DNA from: Candidatus Solibacter usitatus
GTDB taxonomy: Bacteria; Acidobacteriota; Terriglobia; Bryobacterales; Bryobacteraceae
Length of the DNA: 58,685 bases
Reading direction: 5' to 3'
Assembly: GCA_016191645.1 (NCBI GenBank)
Contig: JACPVQ010000124.1
Span: 1 to 58,685 of the forward strand
The notes below the pieces were generated by a model. The model had not been told where the DNA came from, searched no databases, and saw only the letters and a list, made by a program, of their open reading frames with translations. Below, piece after piece: positions 9,454-18,155 of this stretch; position 1 is the stretch's first letter, and each line of letters opens with the position of its first letter. Position numbers and translations under genes: made by a program.

Positions 9454-11247
9454 ATGCTGCCAAAGAGCTTATCCGCAGTTGTTCTCGCGGCACTTCTGAG
9501 CGCCCCCGCGGTTTGTGCGCCTTCCAATCCCTTAACCGGAAGCATCGCGGGAATTGTCGCCAACGCCTTTGGTGTCCCACAGATGGGCGCGACGGTGATG
9601 CTCTTCAACCGCCTGGACCGGCAAGTGGGGCGCCTGCTGACCGACGATAAAGGCTCCTTCCAGTTCGATTCGCTCCCCGCCGATCTTTATTCCATCCGCA
9701 TCTCGCTTTCCAGCTTTATGCCGGCGTTGCGGGAAAGAATCAGCGTTCAGCCGGGAATGCGCCGCATACTGTCCATAAATTTGGCGGGGGTGCTGAGTTC
9801 CATTGAACTTGTCTACTCACTACCGGTTCAGCAAGGGCTGATGAGCGAGGACTGGAAGTGGACTCTGCGAAGTTCCTCGGCGACGCGTCCCATTCTGCGA
9901 TTCCTTCCTCAGGACATGAGGGACCCACAGCGTCAGCTTCGCGCCAACCAAAGTTGGTTTTCACAAACGCGCGGCGTAGTCAATCTGTCGGCGGGTGATT
10001 CGACAACCCCGGTGACGCTTGGCAGCCAGCCCGATTTGGGCACGGCTTTCGCGCTCGCCACTTCGTTCCGCGGCGCGACCAGCGTAGCGGTTTCCGGCAA
10101 CCTTGGCTACTCGTCGGCATCGGGCGTGCCCACGGCGGGGTTCCGTACGACGCTGAGCCGTCAAGTTGGCGACAGCCGCACTCCTGAGGTGTCGGTAACG
10201 ATGCGGCAGATGTTTCTGCCCGGCCGCGGCGCGTCCGGCATTTTCTCCGGGCAACAGGAAGCATTGCCGCAAATTCGAACCATGGCGGTCAGCGTGAGCG
10301 ACCACATGGAAATCACCGACAACATCCAACTGCAATACGGTGCAACATTGGAATCGGTAACGTTCCTGCAGCGTTTGAATTACCTTTCGCCGTTCGCGCG
10401 TTTGAGTTGGGATTTGGAATCGCTGGGCGTAGTGGAGTTCGGATTCAGCTCCGGCCTTCCCCCAATGCAGTTGTATGCGAATGCGGGCACGGTGCAGAGC
10501 GACGATCAACGTCAGCAGATTTCGCAGTTGTCGATGTTCCCTCGGGTGTCGTTACGCGAGGGCCAGGCTCGTGTGCAGCGCGCGCAGAATTTCGAATTGG
10601 GCTACCGCAAACAGGTGGGTTCGCGCATTTACAGCGCTGCCGCCTATCGTGAAAGCTTATCCAATGCCGCCTTGACGGCGGTTGGCGCGGACGGACTTCT
10701 GGCGAATGGCGACATGATCCCCGACCTGTTCTCCACCGCGTCGATTATCAATGCCGGCGGATTTACGACGGTGGGATACATGGCTTCCGTCCAGCAGACG
10801 CTGAGAGATGATGTCAGCCTGACGCTCGCCTACGGAAATAGCGGCGTCCTTGAGGCAACGCAAGATCGTTTGGATTCCAATGAGGCGGGCGCCTTGCGGC
10901 ACATCTTGAAGGAGAATCGCCGTCACTGGGCGACAACAAGATTCGCCGCCCGCGCGCCTTGGACGGGGACGCACTTCGCCACAAGTTACCAATTCATGAA
11001 CGGCCGGGCGGTGACGCCGGGGCATTATTTTGTCACTCAGTCCGTCAATCCGGGTCGCGGCTTGAACCTGCAGGTTCGCCAGCCGATTCCTGGATTAAAT
11101 GTGATGCCTGGAAAACTGGAAGCGACGGCGGAGATCCGCAACATCCTTGCCCAAGGCTACCAGCCGGTAACTCTGGCGACCGGCCAAACCATCCAACTGG
11201 TGCACTCCCCGCGCGCCCTGCGCGGCGGACTGGCCTTCGTGTTCTAG
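9454..11247 (+). CDS. Outer-membrane beta-barrel protein with carboxypeptidase-like regulatory domain
   Basis: A 597-aa protein. A signal peptide (MLPKSLSAVVLAALLSAPAV) precedes a carboxypeptidase-regulatory-like beta-sandwich at residues about 28-115 (GSIAGIVANAFGVPQMGA, DKGSFQFDSLPADLYSIRIS). The rest is rich in alternating polar and hydrophobic strands and ends in LRGGLAFVF, an aromatic C-terminal residue typical of outer-membrane barrels. It resembles the TonB-dependent proteins common in Acidobacteriota, but I see no plug domain or TonB box and the length is short for a receptor. It could be a barrel-only variant or an adhesin-like barrel. It follows the broken GWxTD gene by 46 nt; a GGGGAG stretch lies upstream of the ATG. 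Confidence 0.7.
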   Translation: MLPKSLSAVVLAALLSAPAVCAPSNPLTGSIAGIVANAFGVPQMGATVMLFNRLDRQVGRLLTDDKGSFQFDSLPADLYSIRISLSSFMPALRERISVQPGMRRILSINLAGVLSSIELVYSLPVQQGLMSEDWKWTLRSSSATRPILRFLPQDMRDPQRQLRANQSWFSQTRGVVNLSAGDSTTPVTLGSQPDLGTAFALATSFRGATSVAVSGNLGYSSASGVPTAGFRTTLSRQVGDSRTPEVSVTMRQMFLPGRGASGIFSGQQEALPQIRTMAVSVSDHMEITDNIQLQYGATLESVTFLQRLNYLSPFARLSWDLESLGVVEFGFSSGLPPMQLYANAGTVQSDDQRQQISQLSMFPRVSLREGQARVQRAQNFELGYRKQVGSRIYSAAAYRESLSNAALTAVGADGLLANGDMIPDLFSTASIINAGGFTTVGYMASVQQTLRDDVSLTLAYGNSGVLEATQDRLDSNEAGALRHILKENRRHWATTRFAARAPWTGTHFATSYQFMNGRAVTPGHYFVTQSVNPGRGLNLQVRQPIPGLNVMPGKLEATAEIRNILAQGYQPVTLATGQTIQLVHSPRALRGGLAFVF

Positions 11248-11304
11248 CCACACTACTCTCCTCACCTGCGATATACTGATCGAGTTCAGGAAAGGAGACC
11301 ACAC

Positions 11305-12375
11305 GTGTTTCGAAATTGCTGTCCCATCGCCTCCATGCTAGGCCGCTTGACGCTTATCGCCGCCTTCGTTGCGCTGCTAACCTCCGCTTACCACCGCGTG
11401 AATTCGCCGGCCGTCATGTCGGACGCCGCCGTGGCGCTGCTCAATTCTTTGACTTCGGAGCAGAAGGCCAAAGCGACTTTTGATTTCAAGGACTCCGAGC
11501 GCGAGTTCTTTCATTTCGTTCCCGACAACAATATCATGCAGACGCTGAAACGCGGACGCAAAGGTCTCACTTTGGGCGAGATGACTTCTTCGCAAAAACA
11601 TTTGGCGCATGCGCTCTTAAACGCCGGACTAAGTCAAAGCGGATATGTGAAGGCAACGTCCATCATGAGCCTGGAAGAGATTCTGCGCATACAGGAAAAG
11701 GACGACGGCAGCCGCCGCAATCCGGAGAAGTACTATTTCAGTCTGTTTGGCTCTCCTTCAGCCACTGGGACTTGGTCCTACCGCGTAGAGGGACATCACC
11801 TCAGCCTGCATTTCACCGTGGTGAACGGCAAAGTGGTTGCGACGCCTCTCTTTATGGGTACGAATCCGGCGCTGGTGAAGGACGGTCCGCGCGCGGGTCT
11901 GCGCGTTCTGGGTAAGGAAGAGGATCTCGCACGAACGCTTCTCATGGGTTTGACGGCCGATCAGAAAAAGACGGCGATCCTTTCTAAGGACGCATTGAAA
12001 GACATCGTCACCATGGCGAACCGCCGCGCGGCCATCGAGGGCAAGCCGAGCGGGTTGCATGCCTCCAAGATGACCGCCAAACAGCGGCAGATGCTGCAGG
12101 ATGTTCTTGAGGAATACGTCGGCAATCTGCCGGAACAGGCGGCGCAAGCACGGCTCGACTTGATCAAGAAGGCGGGACAGGATCTTTACTTTGCCTGGAC
12201 GGGCGTGGAAGAAAAGGGCGGCCCGCATTATTACCGCGTGCAAGCGAAAGCGTTTCTGGTGGAGTTCGACAACACGCAGAACGGCGCGAACCACGTTCAC
12301 TCCGTGTGGCGGGAGATGGATGGCGATTTCGGCGAAGATCTGCTGAAGGCGCACTATCAGGCCAGTCACAAATAG
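11305..12375 (+). CDS. DUF3500-family secreted protein
   Basis: A 356-aa protein starting at GTG 11305, supported by a strong AAAGGAGA ribosome site at 11291-11298. A hydrophobic segment at residues about 12-28 serves as a signal peptide or anchor. The body has DUF3500 hallmarks: LLNSLTSEQKAKATFDFKD, REFFHFVP, GEMTSSQKHLAHALLNAGLS, YYFSLFGSPSATGTWSYRVE, GHHLSLHF and, near the end, HYYRVQAKAFLVEFDNTQNG with NHVHSVWRE. The biochemical function of DUF3500 is unknown; the His-rich strands suggest a metal or ligand site. A TATACT box at 11272-11277 may be its -10. It lies 4 nt before the phosphoesterase gene, probably one operon. Confidence 0.85.
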   Translation: MFRNCCPIASMLGRLTLIAAFVALLTSAYHRVNSPAVMSDAAVALLNSLTSEQKAKATFDFKDSEREFFHFVPDNNIMQTLKRGRKGLTLGEMTSSQKHLAHALLNAGLSQSGYVKATSIMSLEEILRIQEKDDGSRRNPEKYYFSLFGSPSATGTWSYRVEGHHLSLHFTVVNGKVVATPLFMGTNPALVKDGPRAGLRVLGKEEDLARTLLMGLTADQKKTAILSKDALKDIVTMANRRAAIEGKPSGLHASKMTAKQRQMLQDVLEEYVGNLPEQAAQARLDLIKKAGQDLYFAWTGVEEKGGPHYYRVQAKAFLVEFDNTQNGANHVHSVWREMDGDFGEDLLKAHYQASHK

Positions 12376-12379
12376 GACA

Positions 12380-14890
12380 ATGAAACGGCGCGCTGTGATT
12401 GCGGCCCTCTCCTTGGTGGCTGCCGTTGTCGTGGCCAAGGAAGAGGCGACATTCGGAATCCTGAAAAGCACGGCGCGCATTGGGAAGCAGGACAACGGAG
12501 TTTTTCTTCTTACATCCAATCAACTGCTGCGCCCGTGGGGCCAAATGACGATGCTCGCCGGGCGGCCCGTCGATTCGGCAATGGATTCGCGGAAGCAGTT
12601 TCTGGCCGTGCTCAACACGCGAGCCGTTGAGCTGTTGGATGCGGCCACAGGCGTCAAGTTCGGCGAAATGAAACTGCGCAGCAGTTCCTATACGGGCGTT
12701 GCATTTCGTCCCGGCTCCAGCGAACTGTGGGTGAGCGAGACCACGCGCACGGGTCCCGACGCGATTGTCATAGGCGCAATCGATGCGACGGGCAAGCTGA
12801 GCCAGGCTGCGAAGATCGATTTGCCGGGACATCCCCTGCCCGCGGGAATCGCGTTTGACGCCAACGGAAAGGTGGCCTATGTTGCCCTCAGCCGCAACAA
12901 CAGCGTTGCCGTCGTCGATGCCGCCGCGCGCAAGGTCGTGAGAGAGTTGGAGACGGGGATGGCCCCGTTTGCCGTGGTTCGCTCCGGCAAGCTTGGCAAA
13001 GTGTTCGTGAGCAATCGCGCCGGGCGGCGTCCGAAGGCCGGTGAAACGGTGGCGCCCAGCAGCGGGTCTGACGTCGCGGTGGATCCGAACACTGGGGCTA
13101 CAAGCACAGGCACGATAACCGTCATTGACGAAGCAACCTCGAAGACTCAAGAGATCACCGTCGGTCTGGCTCCGTCGCTGATGAGCCTGAGCGCCGATGA
13201 ATCGACGCTTGCAGTCGCCAACGGGCACTCCGATACCGTTTCGCTGATCGACACGAAAACGCTGAAGCGCAGCGACCTGGCAATTCCGTCATGGCCGGAC
13301 AATCTGCTGGGCAGCCAGCCGGTGGATGCGCGCTTCTCGCCGGACGGCAAACAACTCTACATAGCCTGTGGTGGCACCAACGCCATCGTGGTCGCGCGCA
13401 AGCACGGCAATGCTTGGAGGGTGGATGGCGCGGTGCCCACCGCTTGGTTCCCTTCGTCCATTTCCGTTGCCGTCGACGGCTCCTTGCGCGTTGTGGCGAT
13501 CAAGGGTACAGGAAACACCGCCGACAAAAAAGGGACTTTCAATTCCCGTCAATACGAAGGCGCACTCTCGCGAATTCCCGCGCCTCTTCCTTCGCAACTC
13601 GCCGCCGGGACGCGCGAAGTGAAGGCCTCCAACATGCCGCGCTTTGAAGCCGCCGGTGGTGTGACGAACATCGCTACCCTCGGCATTCAGCACGTCATTT
13701 TCATCATCAAGGAAAACCGCACCTACGACCAGGTCTTCGGTGACATGGGGAAGGGCGATAGCGATCCGAAGCTGGTCATGTACGGCCGCGAGATCACGCC
13801 CAACCATCATGCTCTGGCGGAAAAGTATGTGCTGATCGACAACTTCCACACGGGAGGCGCAATCAGTTTCGACGGTCACCATTGGTTGATGCAGGCCTTT
13901 GTCAGCGATTACGTGGAGCGCGCCTTTGCCGCGTCGCCTCGCGGGTACGCCTACAATATGGCCGACGCGATGACGGTATCTCCCGCCGGTTTCTTCTGGC
14001 AGAGCGCGTCGAAGCCTTTGGACGTGCGCCTTTACGGCGAGTTGTGCACCGCCGCGCGATGGGACCCGCGAAAGGACACTATCGTCGATATCAACGAGCG
14101 CGACGAACGCAGTTGGAGCGAATATTGGCGATTGTATAAGGAAGGAAAATGGCAGGACGCCGTGGGCTGCCGTTGCGCGGTTCCGGCCTTGGCCAAATTC
14201 TCCAGCACGCGCTTTCCACATGCCACACTCGCCATTCCCGATCAGATTCGCGCCGAAGAATGGCTGCGCGAATTCCGCGAGCGCGAAGAGTCCGGCATGC
14301 TGCCTCAGATCAGCATCATCAATCTCAATGACGACCACACCAGCGGTACGCGCCCCGGCCGTCCCACGCCGCGCGCCAGCGTCGCCGATAACGATCTTGC
14401 TCTGGGCCGCATTGTCGATGCCGTATCGAAGAGCAAATTCTGGCCGCGCACGTTGATTCTGGTAACGGAAGACGACGCTCAGGACGGCGTCGATCACGTC
14501 GACGGGCACCGTACCATTGCCCTCGCCATTGGTCCCAATGTGCGGCAAGGCGCGGTGGATTCCACGCATTACAATCACACCAGCATGGTGCGCACCATTC
14601 AGGAAGTGTTTGGGGTTCCCGCGCGTACGCGGAACCTTGCTTCCGCCCGGCCGATGACAACGGTGCTCACGACGAAGCCTGACCCTTCTTCTTACGATCA
14701 CATTGTTCCCAAGGTGCCGTTGGACGAAATGAATCCGTCGCCCCAGGCGCTGAGCGGGCGTCAACTTTGGGCTGCGCGTGAATCGTTGAAGATGAACTTC
14801 TCCGATCTGGACGACATCCCCGCACCCACGCTGAACCGCATTCTGTGGTGGGACGCCAAGGGCTGGAACACCCCGTATCCGGGCAAGTAA
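12380..14890 (+). CDS. Beta-propeller (YncE-like) / phosphoesterase fusion
   Basis: An 836-aa protein with an N-terminal hydrophobic leader. Residues about 50-400 form a YncE-like beta-propeller with repeated blades (GIAFDANGKVAYVALSRNN, KVFVSNRAG, MSLSADESTLAVANGHSDT, ARFSPDGKQLYIACGGTN). Residues about 430-780 match the phosphoesterase family of phospholipase C and acid phosphatases: VIFIIKENRTYDQVFGDMG, LIDNFHTGG, NDDHTSGTRPG, VTEDDAQDGVDHVDGHR. The combination is recurrent in Acidobacteriota and is usually annotated as a bifunctional YncE/alkaline-phosphatase-family protein; the substrate is unproven. The four-nt spacing from the DUF3500 gene suggests co-expression. Confidence 0.85.
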   Translation: MKRRAVIAALSLVAAVVVAKEEATFGILKSTARIGKQDNGVFLLTSNQLLRPWGQMTMLAGRPVDSAMDSRKQFLAVLNTRAVELLDAATGVKFGEMKLRSSSYTGVAFRPGSSELWVSETTRTGPDAIVIGAIDATGKLSQAAKIDLPGHPLPAGIAFDANGKVAYVALSRNNSVAVVDAAARKVVRELETGMAPFAVVRSGKLGKVFVSNRAGRRPKAGETVAPSSGSDVAVDPNTGATSTGTITVIDEATSKTQEITVGLAPSLMSLSADESTLAVANGHSDTVSLIDTKTLKRSDLAIPSWPDNLLGSQPVDARFSPDGKQLYIACGGTNAIVVARKHGNAWRVDGAVPTAWFPSSISVAVDGSLRVVAIKGTGNTADKKGTFNSRQYEGALSRIPAPLPSQLAAGTREVKASNMPRFEAAGGVTNIATLGIQHVIFIIKENRTYDQVFGDMGKGDSDPKLVMYGREITPNHHALAEKYVLIDNFHTGGAISFDGHHWLMQAFVSDYVERAFAASPRGYAYNMADAMTVSPAGFFWQSASKPLDVRLYGELCTAARWDPRKDTIVDINERDERSWSEYWRLYKEGKWQDAVGCRCAVPALAKFSSTRFPHATLAIPDQIRAEEWLREFREREESGMLPQISIINLNDDHTSGTRPGRPTPRASVADNDLALGRIVDAVSKSKFWPRTLILVTEDDAQDGVDHVDGHRTIALAIGPNVRQGAVDSTHYNHTSMVRTIQEVFGVPARTRNLASARPMTTVLTTKPDPSSYDHIVPKVPLDEMNPSPQALSGRQLWAARESLKMNFSDLDDIPAPTLNRILWWDAKGWNTPYPGK

Positions 14891-14894
14891 TGTT

Positions 14895-14993
14895 GTGGGG
14901 CCAAGTCTCCAGCCTGCCCCACCGCAACACAGCGGAACCAGAGGAAACCTTCCCAAGCTGCGAAGATTTCAAAGAGCAGGTCTGGAGACCTGC
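14895..14993. repeat. Palindromic dispersed repeat element, copy A
   Basis: GTGGGG at 14895-14900 is answered by CCCCAC at 14917-14922, around an imperfect TCTCCAG core. A second, perfect palindrome lies at 14976-14993: GCAGGTCT-GG-AGACCTGC. Between them, CTTCCCAAGCTGCGAAGATT (from 14949) matches the tandem-repeat unit found at 42.1-42.35 kb. The element therefore belongs with copies B and C elsewhere in the window. It overlaps the 3' end of the IscU-like gene. Confidence 0.7.
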
Positions 14994-15325
14994 CTCACTG
15001 CGTCGTTGGCAAGCACCGCGGCGTGTTTCGATTCTGGAATCAAGCCGCCTACTTGCTGCTCCAATAACTGCGCCGTTGCCGCGGCGAGTTCGGCGCGCGT
15101 TTTCCCTACCATCCATTCCGTCAATGCGCTGCCCATCGCGATGGCTGCCGCGCAGCCGCGAGTCTTGAATCGCACCTGCGCCACACGGTCAGCCTCCCAC
15201 TGCACCCATAACTTGAGAATGTCTCCGCAGATGGGATTCGACACCTCCACCACCAGCGCCGGCGGCGGGAGTTCCCCTACATTGCGGGGATTTTGGAAAT
15301 GATCGAGCAGCCGCGAAGAGTGCAT
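14969..15325 (-). CDS. IscU/SufU/NifU-N-like iron-sulfur scaffold protein
   Basis: A 118-aa protein starting MHSSRLLDHFQNPRNVGELP, the typical opening of IscU-type scaffolds. Cys33 and Asp35 (PICGD) and Cys58 (GCAAA) are the first ligands. The usual third Cys is replaced by His101 (ESKHAAVLANDAV). Scaffolds build 2Fe-2S or 4Fe-4S clusters from cysteine-desulfurase sulfur and pass them to apoproteins; no desulfurase gene is nearby. A His in place of the third Cys could still bind metal, so function is uncertain. The last eight residues (RQVSRPAL) are encoded inside a palindromic repeat, suggesting the original C-terminus was replaced. Divergent from the Nudix gene. Confidence 0.75.
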   Translation of the reverse strand: MHSSRLLDHFQNPRNVGELPPPALVVEVSNPICGDILKLWVQWEADRVAQVRFKTRGCAAAIAMGSALTEWMVGKTRAELAAATAQLLEQQVGGLIPESKHAAVLANDAVRQVSRPAL

Positions 15326-15392
15326 GAGCCGGGTCGTCCTACAATGTCTACTTGTACTTTCTATCCCAACACAATCACGGCGGGGAATGGTG

Positions 15393-15803
15393 ATGCGCGA
15401 ACCGTACCGCATTCTGGTCGCCGCCGGTGTGATCGAACAAGCCGGAAGAGTCCTCATCTGCCAGAGAAAAGCCGGATCGAGGCAAGGGTTGAAATGGGAG
15501 TTTCCCGGCGGCAAAGTGAAGACCGGCGAGAGCCCGCGAATTGCGCTGGTGCGGGAACTTCGAGAAGAACTCGGCATTGAGGCGTCTGTAGGTTCGGAAC
15601 TGGCCCGGCAGGAACACGCCTACCCTCGCGGCGCGGCCGTTCAACTGGTCTTCTTCAAAGTCCGCTCGTTTACCGGCGAGATTGAAAACCGCATCTTTGA
15701 ACGCATTGTTTGGGAGCAATTGAGCAAACTGCCGTCCTACGATTTTCTGGAAGGCGACGTCGCATTCGTGCGAAAACTGGCGGCGGGTAGCCCTCCGCTA
15801 TAA
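15393..15803 (+). CDS. Nudix hydrolase, MutT-like
   Basis: A 136-aa protein. The ATG at 15393 is preferred because GGGGA lies 6 nt upstream and the fold begins directly (YRILVAAGVIEQAGRVLICQ). The full Nudix box is present: G-x5-E-x7-REUxEExGU reads GKVKTGESPRIALVRELREE followed by LGI. MutT enzymes hydrolyse 8-oxo-dGTP to the monophosphate and so prevent A:T to C:G transversions. PRGAAVQLVFFKVRSF is a typical substrate-strand segment. The length and box favour MutT over other Nudix types, but the substrate is not proven. It lies directly upstream of the molybdate transporter genes, 12 nt before modB. Confidence 0.85.
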   Translation: MREPYRILVAAGVIEQAGRVLICQRKAGSRQGLKWEFPGGKVKTGESPRIALVRELREELGIEASVGSELARQEHAYPRGAAVQLVFFKVRSFTGEIENRIFERIVWEQLSKLPSYDFLEGDVAFVRKLAAGSPPL

Positions 15804-15815
15804 TGCTTGTTTCCC

Positions 15816-16484
15816 ATGGCCATTGACTGGTTTCCGTTGTGGCTCAGTCTGCGCGTAGCCATTCTATCCACCGCGCTGGCGGCGGTGCTTGGATTGTGGG
15901 TCGCTTACTGGCTGGCGTTCCGCGATTTTCGCGGCAAGGAAGCTCTGGACGCTTTCGTCACTCTGCCGCTGGTGCTTCCACCCACTGTGCTCGGCTTTTA
16001 CTTGCTGGTGGTTTTGGGAAGGAACAGTCCCATCGGACACTTCTACGAATGGATCACGGGCGGGCCTCTGGTGTTCACCTGGCAGGCCGCCGTAGTGGCG
16101 GCGTTGTTTCACTCGCTGCCATTGCTGGTGAAATCCGCGCGGGCCGCGCTGGAGAATATCAACCCGACGTTTGTGCGCGCGGCGCGGAGTTTGGGCGCCA
16201 CGGAAAAGCGCGTGTTCCTGCGCGTCTTATTGCCGCTGGCCGCAAGGCCCGTACTGGCAGCGTCGGCCATCGCCTTCGCAAGATCGCTGGGCGATTTCGG
16301 CGTCACCATCATGATTGCGGGAAACATTCCGGGCCGTACGCAGACCATCGCCGTCGCCATTTACGACGCCGTGGAATCGGGCAACGGCGCACTGGCGCGC
16401 GCCCTTGTGCTGGTCATTTCCGCGGTGGCGCTCGTCATTCTATGGGCCGCTAACCGCGTTGCTCCGCCACGGACGGCCGGATGA
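15816..16484 (+). CDS. modB: Molybdate ABC transporter permease
   Basis: A 222-aa integral membrane protein with about five transmembrane helices. The binding-protein-dependent EAA loop is clear: ENINPTFVRAARSLGATEKR. The ModB motif GDFGVTIMIAGNIPGRTQTI is near the C-terminus. ModB forms the membrane channel through which molybdate or tungstate is imported. The ATG at 15816 is chosen; a TTG 9 nt upstream is possible. TATAAT at 15799-15804 lies across the end of the Nudix gene and could give a nearly leaderless transcript. The gene overlaps modC by 4 nt. No modA for the periplasmic binding protein is present on either side. Confidence 0.9.
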   Translation: MAIDWFPLWLSLRVAILSTALAAVLGLWVAYWLAFRDFRGKEALDAFVTLPLVLPPTVLGFYLLVVLGRNSPIGHFYEWITGGPLVFTWQAAVVAALFHSLPLLVKSARAALENINPTFVRAARSLGATEKRVFLRVLLPLAARPVLAASAIAFARSLGDFGVTIMIAGNIPGRTQTIAVAIYDAVESGNGALARALVLVISAVALVILWAANRVAPPRTAG

Positions 16485-17551
16485 TTCTGGCGCGCCTGAA
16501 GAAACGATTTCCACCGGGAACGGATTCGGCCGGATTCTCCCTCGATGTCGATGTGAAAACGACGGGCGGCATCACAGTGCTTTTCGGGCCGAGCGGCTCG
16601 GGGAAGACCCTCACGCTCGATTGCATCGCGGGGTTCGTGCGCCCCGGCGAAGGCCGCGTCATGATTGGCGACGATATCCTTTTCGACGGCGCAACCAACG
16701 TCCATCTGGCCCCGCGTGAGCGCCGCTGCGGTTACGTTTTTCAGAACTACGCGTTGTTTCCGCATATGACGCTGCGTCAGAACCTGGAGTTCGCCGCGGC
16801 GTTTCGCGCCAAACTCGATCGCCACCGCCGCGTGAGCGCGATGCTCGAACGCTTCCGGCTAAATGACATGGCGGGACTCAAGCCGCATGAGCTTTCCGGC
16901 GGCCAGAAGCAGCGCTGTTCCATTGCGCGCGCATTGCTGGCGGAACCGCGCGTGCTTCTGTTGGACGAACCGGCGCAAGGCCTGGATCCGGCGCTGCGCG
17001 TGGAGCTGCATGAAGTGCTGCGCAGCGTGCGGGCCGAATTTGAAACGCCCATCGTAATGGTGACGCACGACCTTGCCGAAGCATTCGCCGTCGCCGATGA
17101 GATGCTGATCTACCAAAACGGAACGATTCTGCAGCAAGGCTCTCCGGCGGGGATTTTTGAAAAGCCGGCCACCGCGGCCGTAGCAGGCGTCCTTGGACTC
17201 TACAATTTATTGGAAGCGGAAGTTGTAGCGCTCGACCCTGGACGGAATACATGCGACCTGCGCTACCAGGAATTCGACCTGCACGGCCCCTATCTCAAGG
17301 GAAAGTTCAAAGGCGACCGTGTATGGATCTGCGTGCGTCCGGAGGAGTTACGGGCCACCCCGCGCGCCGGCCGTCCCGGCATGAATCAGATTCCGGTGCA
17401 GTTGCATCGCGCCACGCAGCGGCCCGGCGCGATGCGGTTGGAGTTTGAGTGCGGCATTCAAGCCGATCTGTCCCGCGCCGAGTACGAACCGCAGCGCCAT
17501 AATAAAGATTGGACAGTGGAGTTTCCCACTGCGGCCATGAGGGTGCTGTGA
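16481..17551 (+). CDS. modC: Molybdate ABC transporter ATP-binding protein
   Basis: A 356-aa ABC ATPase. Walker A GPSGSGKT is at about residue 36, the Q-loop in VFQNYALFPHMT, the signature LSGGQKQR, Walker B VLLLDEPAQGLD and the switch His in MVTHD. The C-terminal 120 residues form a TOBE/MOP-like oxyanion-binding domain (YNLLEAEVVALDPGRNT, VWICVRPEELRATPR), typical of ModC. It powers ModB-mediated import. It overlaps modB by 4 nt, and its TGA stop overlaps the GTG start of the FmdE-like gene, so all three are probably translated together. Confidence 0.9.
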   Translation: MILARLKKRFPPGTDSAGFSLDVDVKTTGGITVLFGPSGSGKTLTLDCIAGFVRPGEGRVMIGDDILFDGATNVHLAPRERRCGYVFQNYALFPHMTLRQNLEFAAAFRAKLDRHRRVSAMLERFRLNDMAGLKPHELSGGQKQRCSIARALLAEPRVLLLDEPAQGLDPALRVELHEVLRSVRAEFETPIVMVTHDLAEAFAVADEMLIYQNGTILQQGSPAGIFEKPATAAVAGVLGLYNLLEAEVVALDPGRNTCDLRYQEFDLHGPYLKGKFKGDRVWICVRPEELRATPRAGRPGMNQIPVQLHRATQRPGAMRLEFECGIQADLSRAEYEPQRHNKDWTVEFPTAAMRVL

Positions 17552-18132
17552 AGGCGTTTGACGAATACGTGGAATTAGCCGCGCAGGCGCACGGGCATAT
17601 TTGCGCCGGCCAGATTCTCGGACTGCGGCTGGCGATTCACGGCTGTGAACTGCTGGGCCTGGAAGATCCCGCGGGCGCGCAGCGCAAGCGGCTGGTCACC
17701 TTTGTCGAGATCGACCGCTGCGCCACCGACGCCATCATGGTGGTAACAGGCTGCCGCATGGGCAAGCGCGCGCTCAAGTTCCGCGACTTCGGAAAGATGG
17801 CGGCGACGTTCTGCGATCTGGAGACGGGCCGCGCGGTGCGCGTTTCGGCCTTGGAATCTTCCAAACAAAAAGCAAAGGTCATGTTTCCGGAGATTGCCGA
17901 CAGGAATCGGCAGCAGATGCAGGCGTATCGCGAGATGGCGGCGGCGGATCTCTTCGAGCATCAATGGGTACGTGTGACGGTGGAGCCGCACGATCTTCCC
18001 GGCTTCAAGGGTCCGCGCATTGTTTGCGCCCAGTGTGGCGAAGGGATCAATTTCCGCAAGGAAGTGGCGCAGGCGGATGGGTCCGTGTTGTGCCGCGCCT
18101 GCGCGGGCGAACGATACTACGAACCTGCGTAG
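17548..18132 (+). CDS. FmdE-like protein with C-terminal zinc ribbon
   Basis: A 194-aa protein. The GTG start at 17548 overlaps the modC stop; GAGGG lies 4-5 nt before it. Residues about 1-140 match the FmdE family (FDEYVELAAQAHGHICAGQI, LVTFVEIDRCATDAIMVVTG, CRMGKRALKFRDFGKMAATF), named after a protein of molybdenum formylmethanofuran dehydrogenase operons. The C-terminus is a zinc ribbon, CAQCGE...VLCRAC. In bacteria FmdE-like proteins often sit with molybdate transport or Mo-cofactor genes and may help metal or cofactor delivery, but the function is not established. The coupling to modBC supports a molybdenum role. Confidence 0.85.
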   Translation: MKAFDEYVELAAQAHGHICAGQILGLRLAIHGCELLGLEDPAGAQRKRLVTFVEIDRCATDAIMVVTGCRMGKRALKFRDFGKMAATFCDLETGRAVRVSALESSKQKAKVMFPEIADRNRQQMQAYREMAAADLFEHQWVRVTVEPHDLPGFKGPRIVCAQCGEGINFRKEVAQADGSVLCRACAGERYYEPA

Positions 18133-18155
18133 AGAATTTGTAGAGATTCTGGAAT

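Noticed and set aside
13289-14956. 555-aa open frame antisense to the propeller/phosphoesterase gene
   Set aside because: The sense strand encodes a clear family protein throughout; the antisense frame has low-complexity, His/Arg-rich sequence typical of GC-rich shadow frames.
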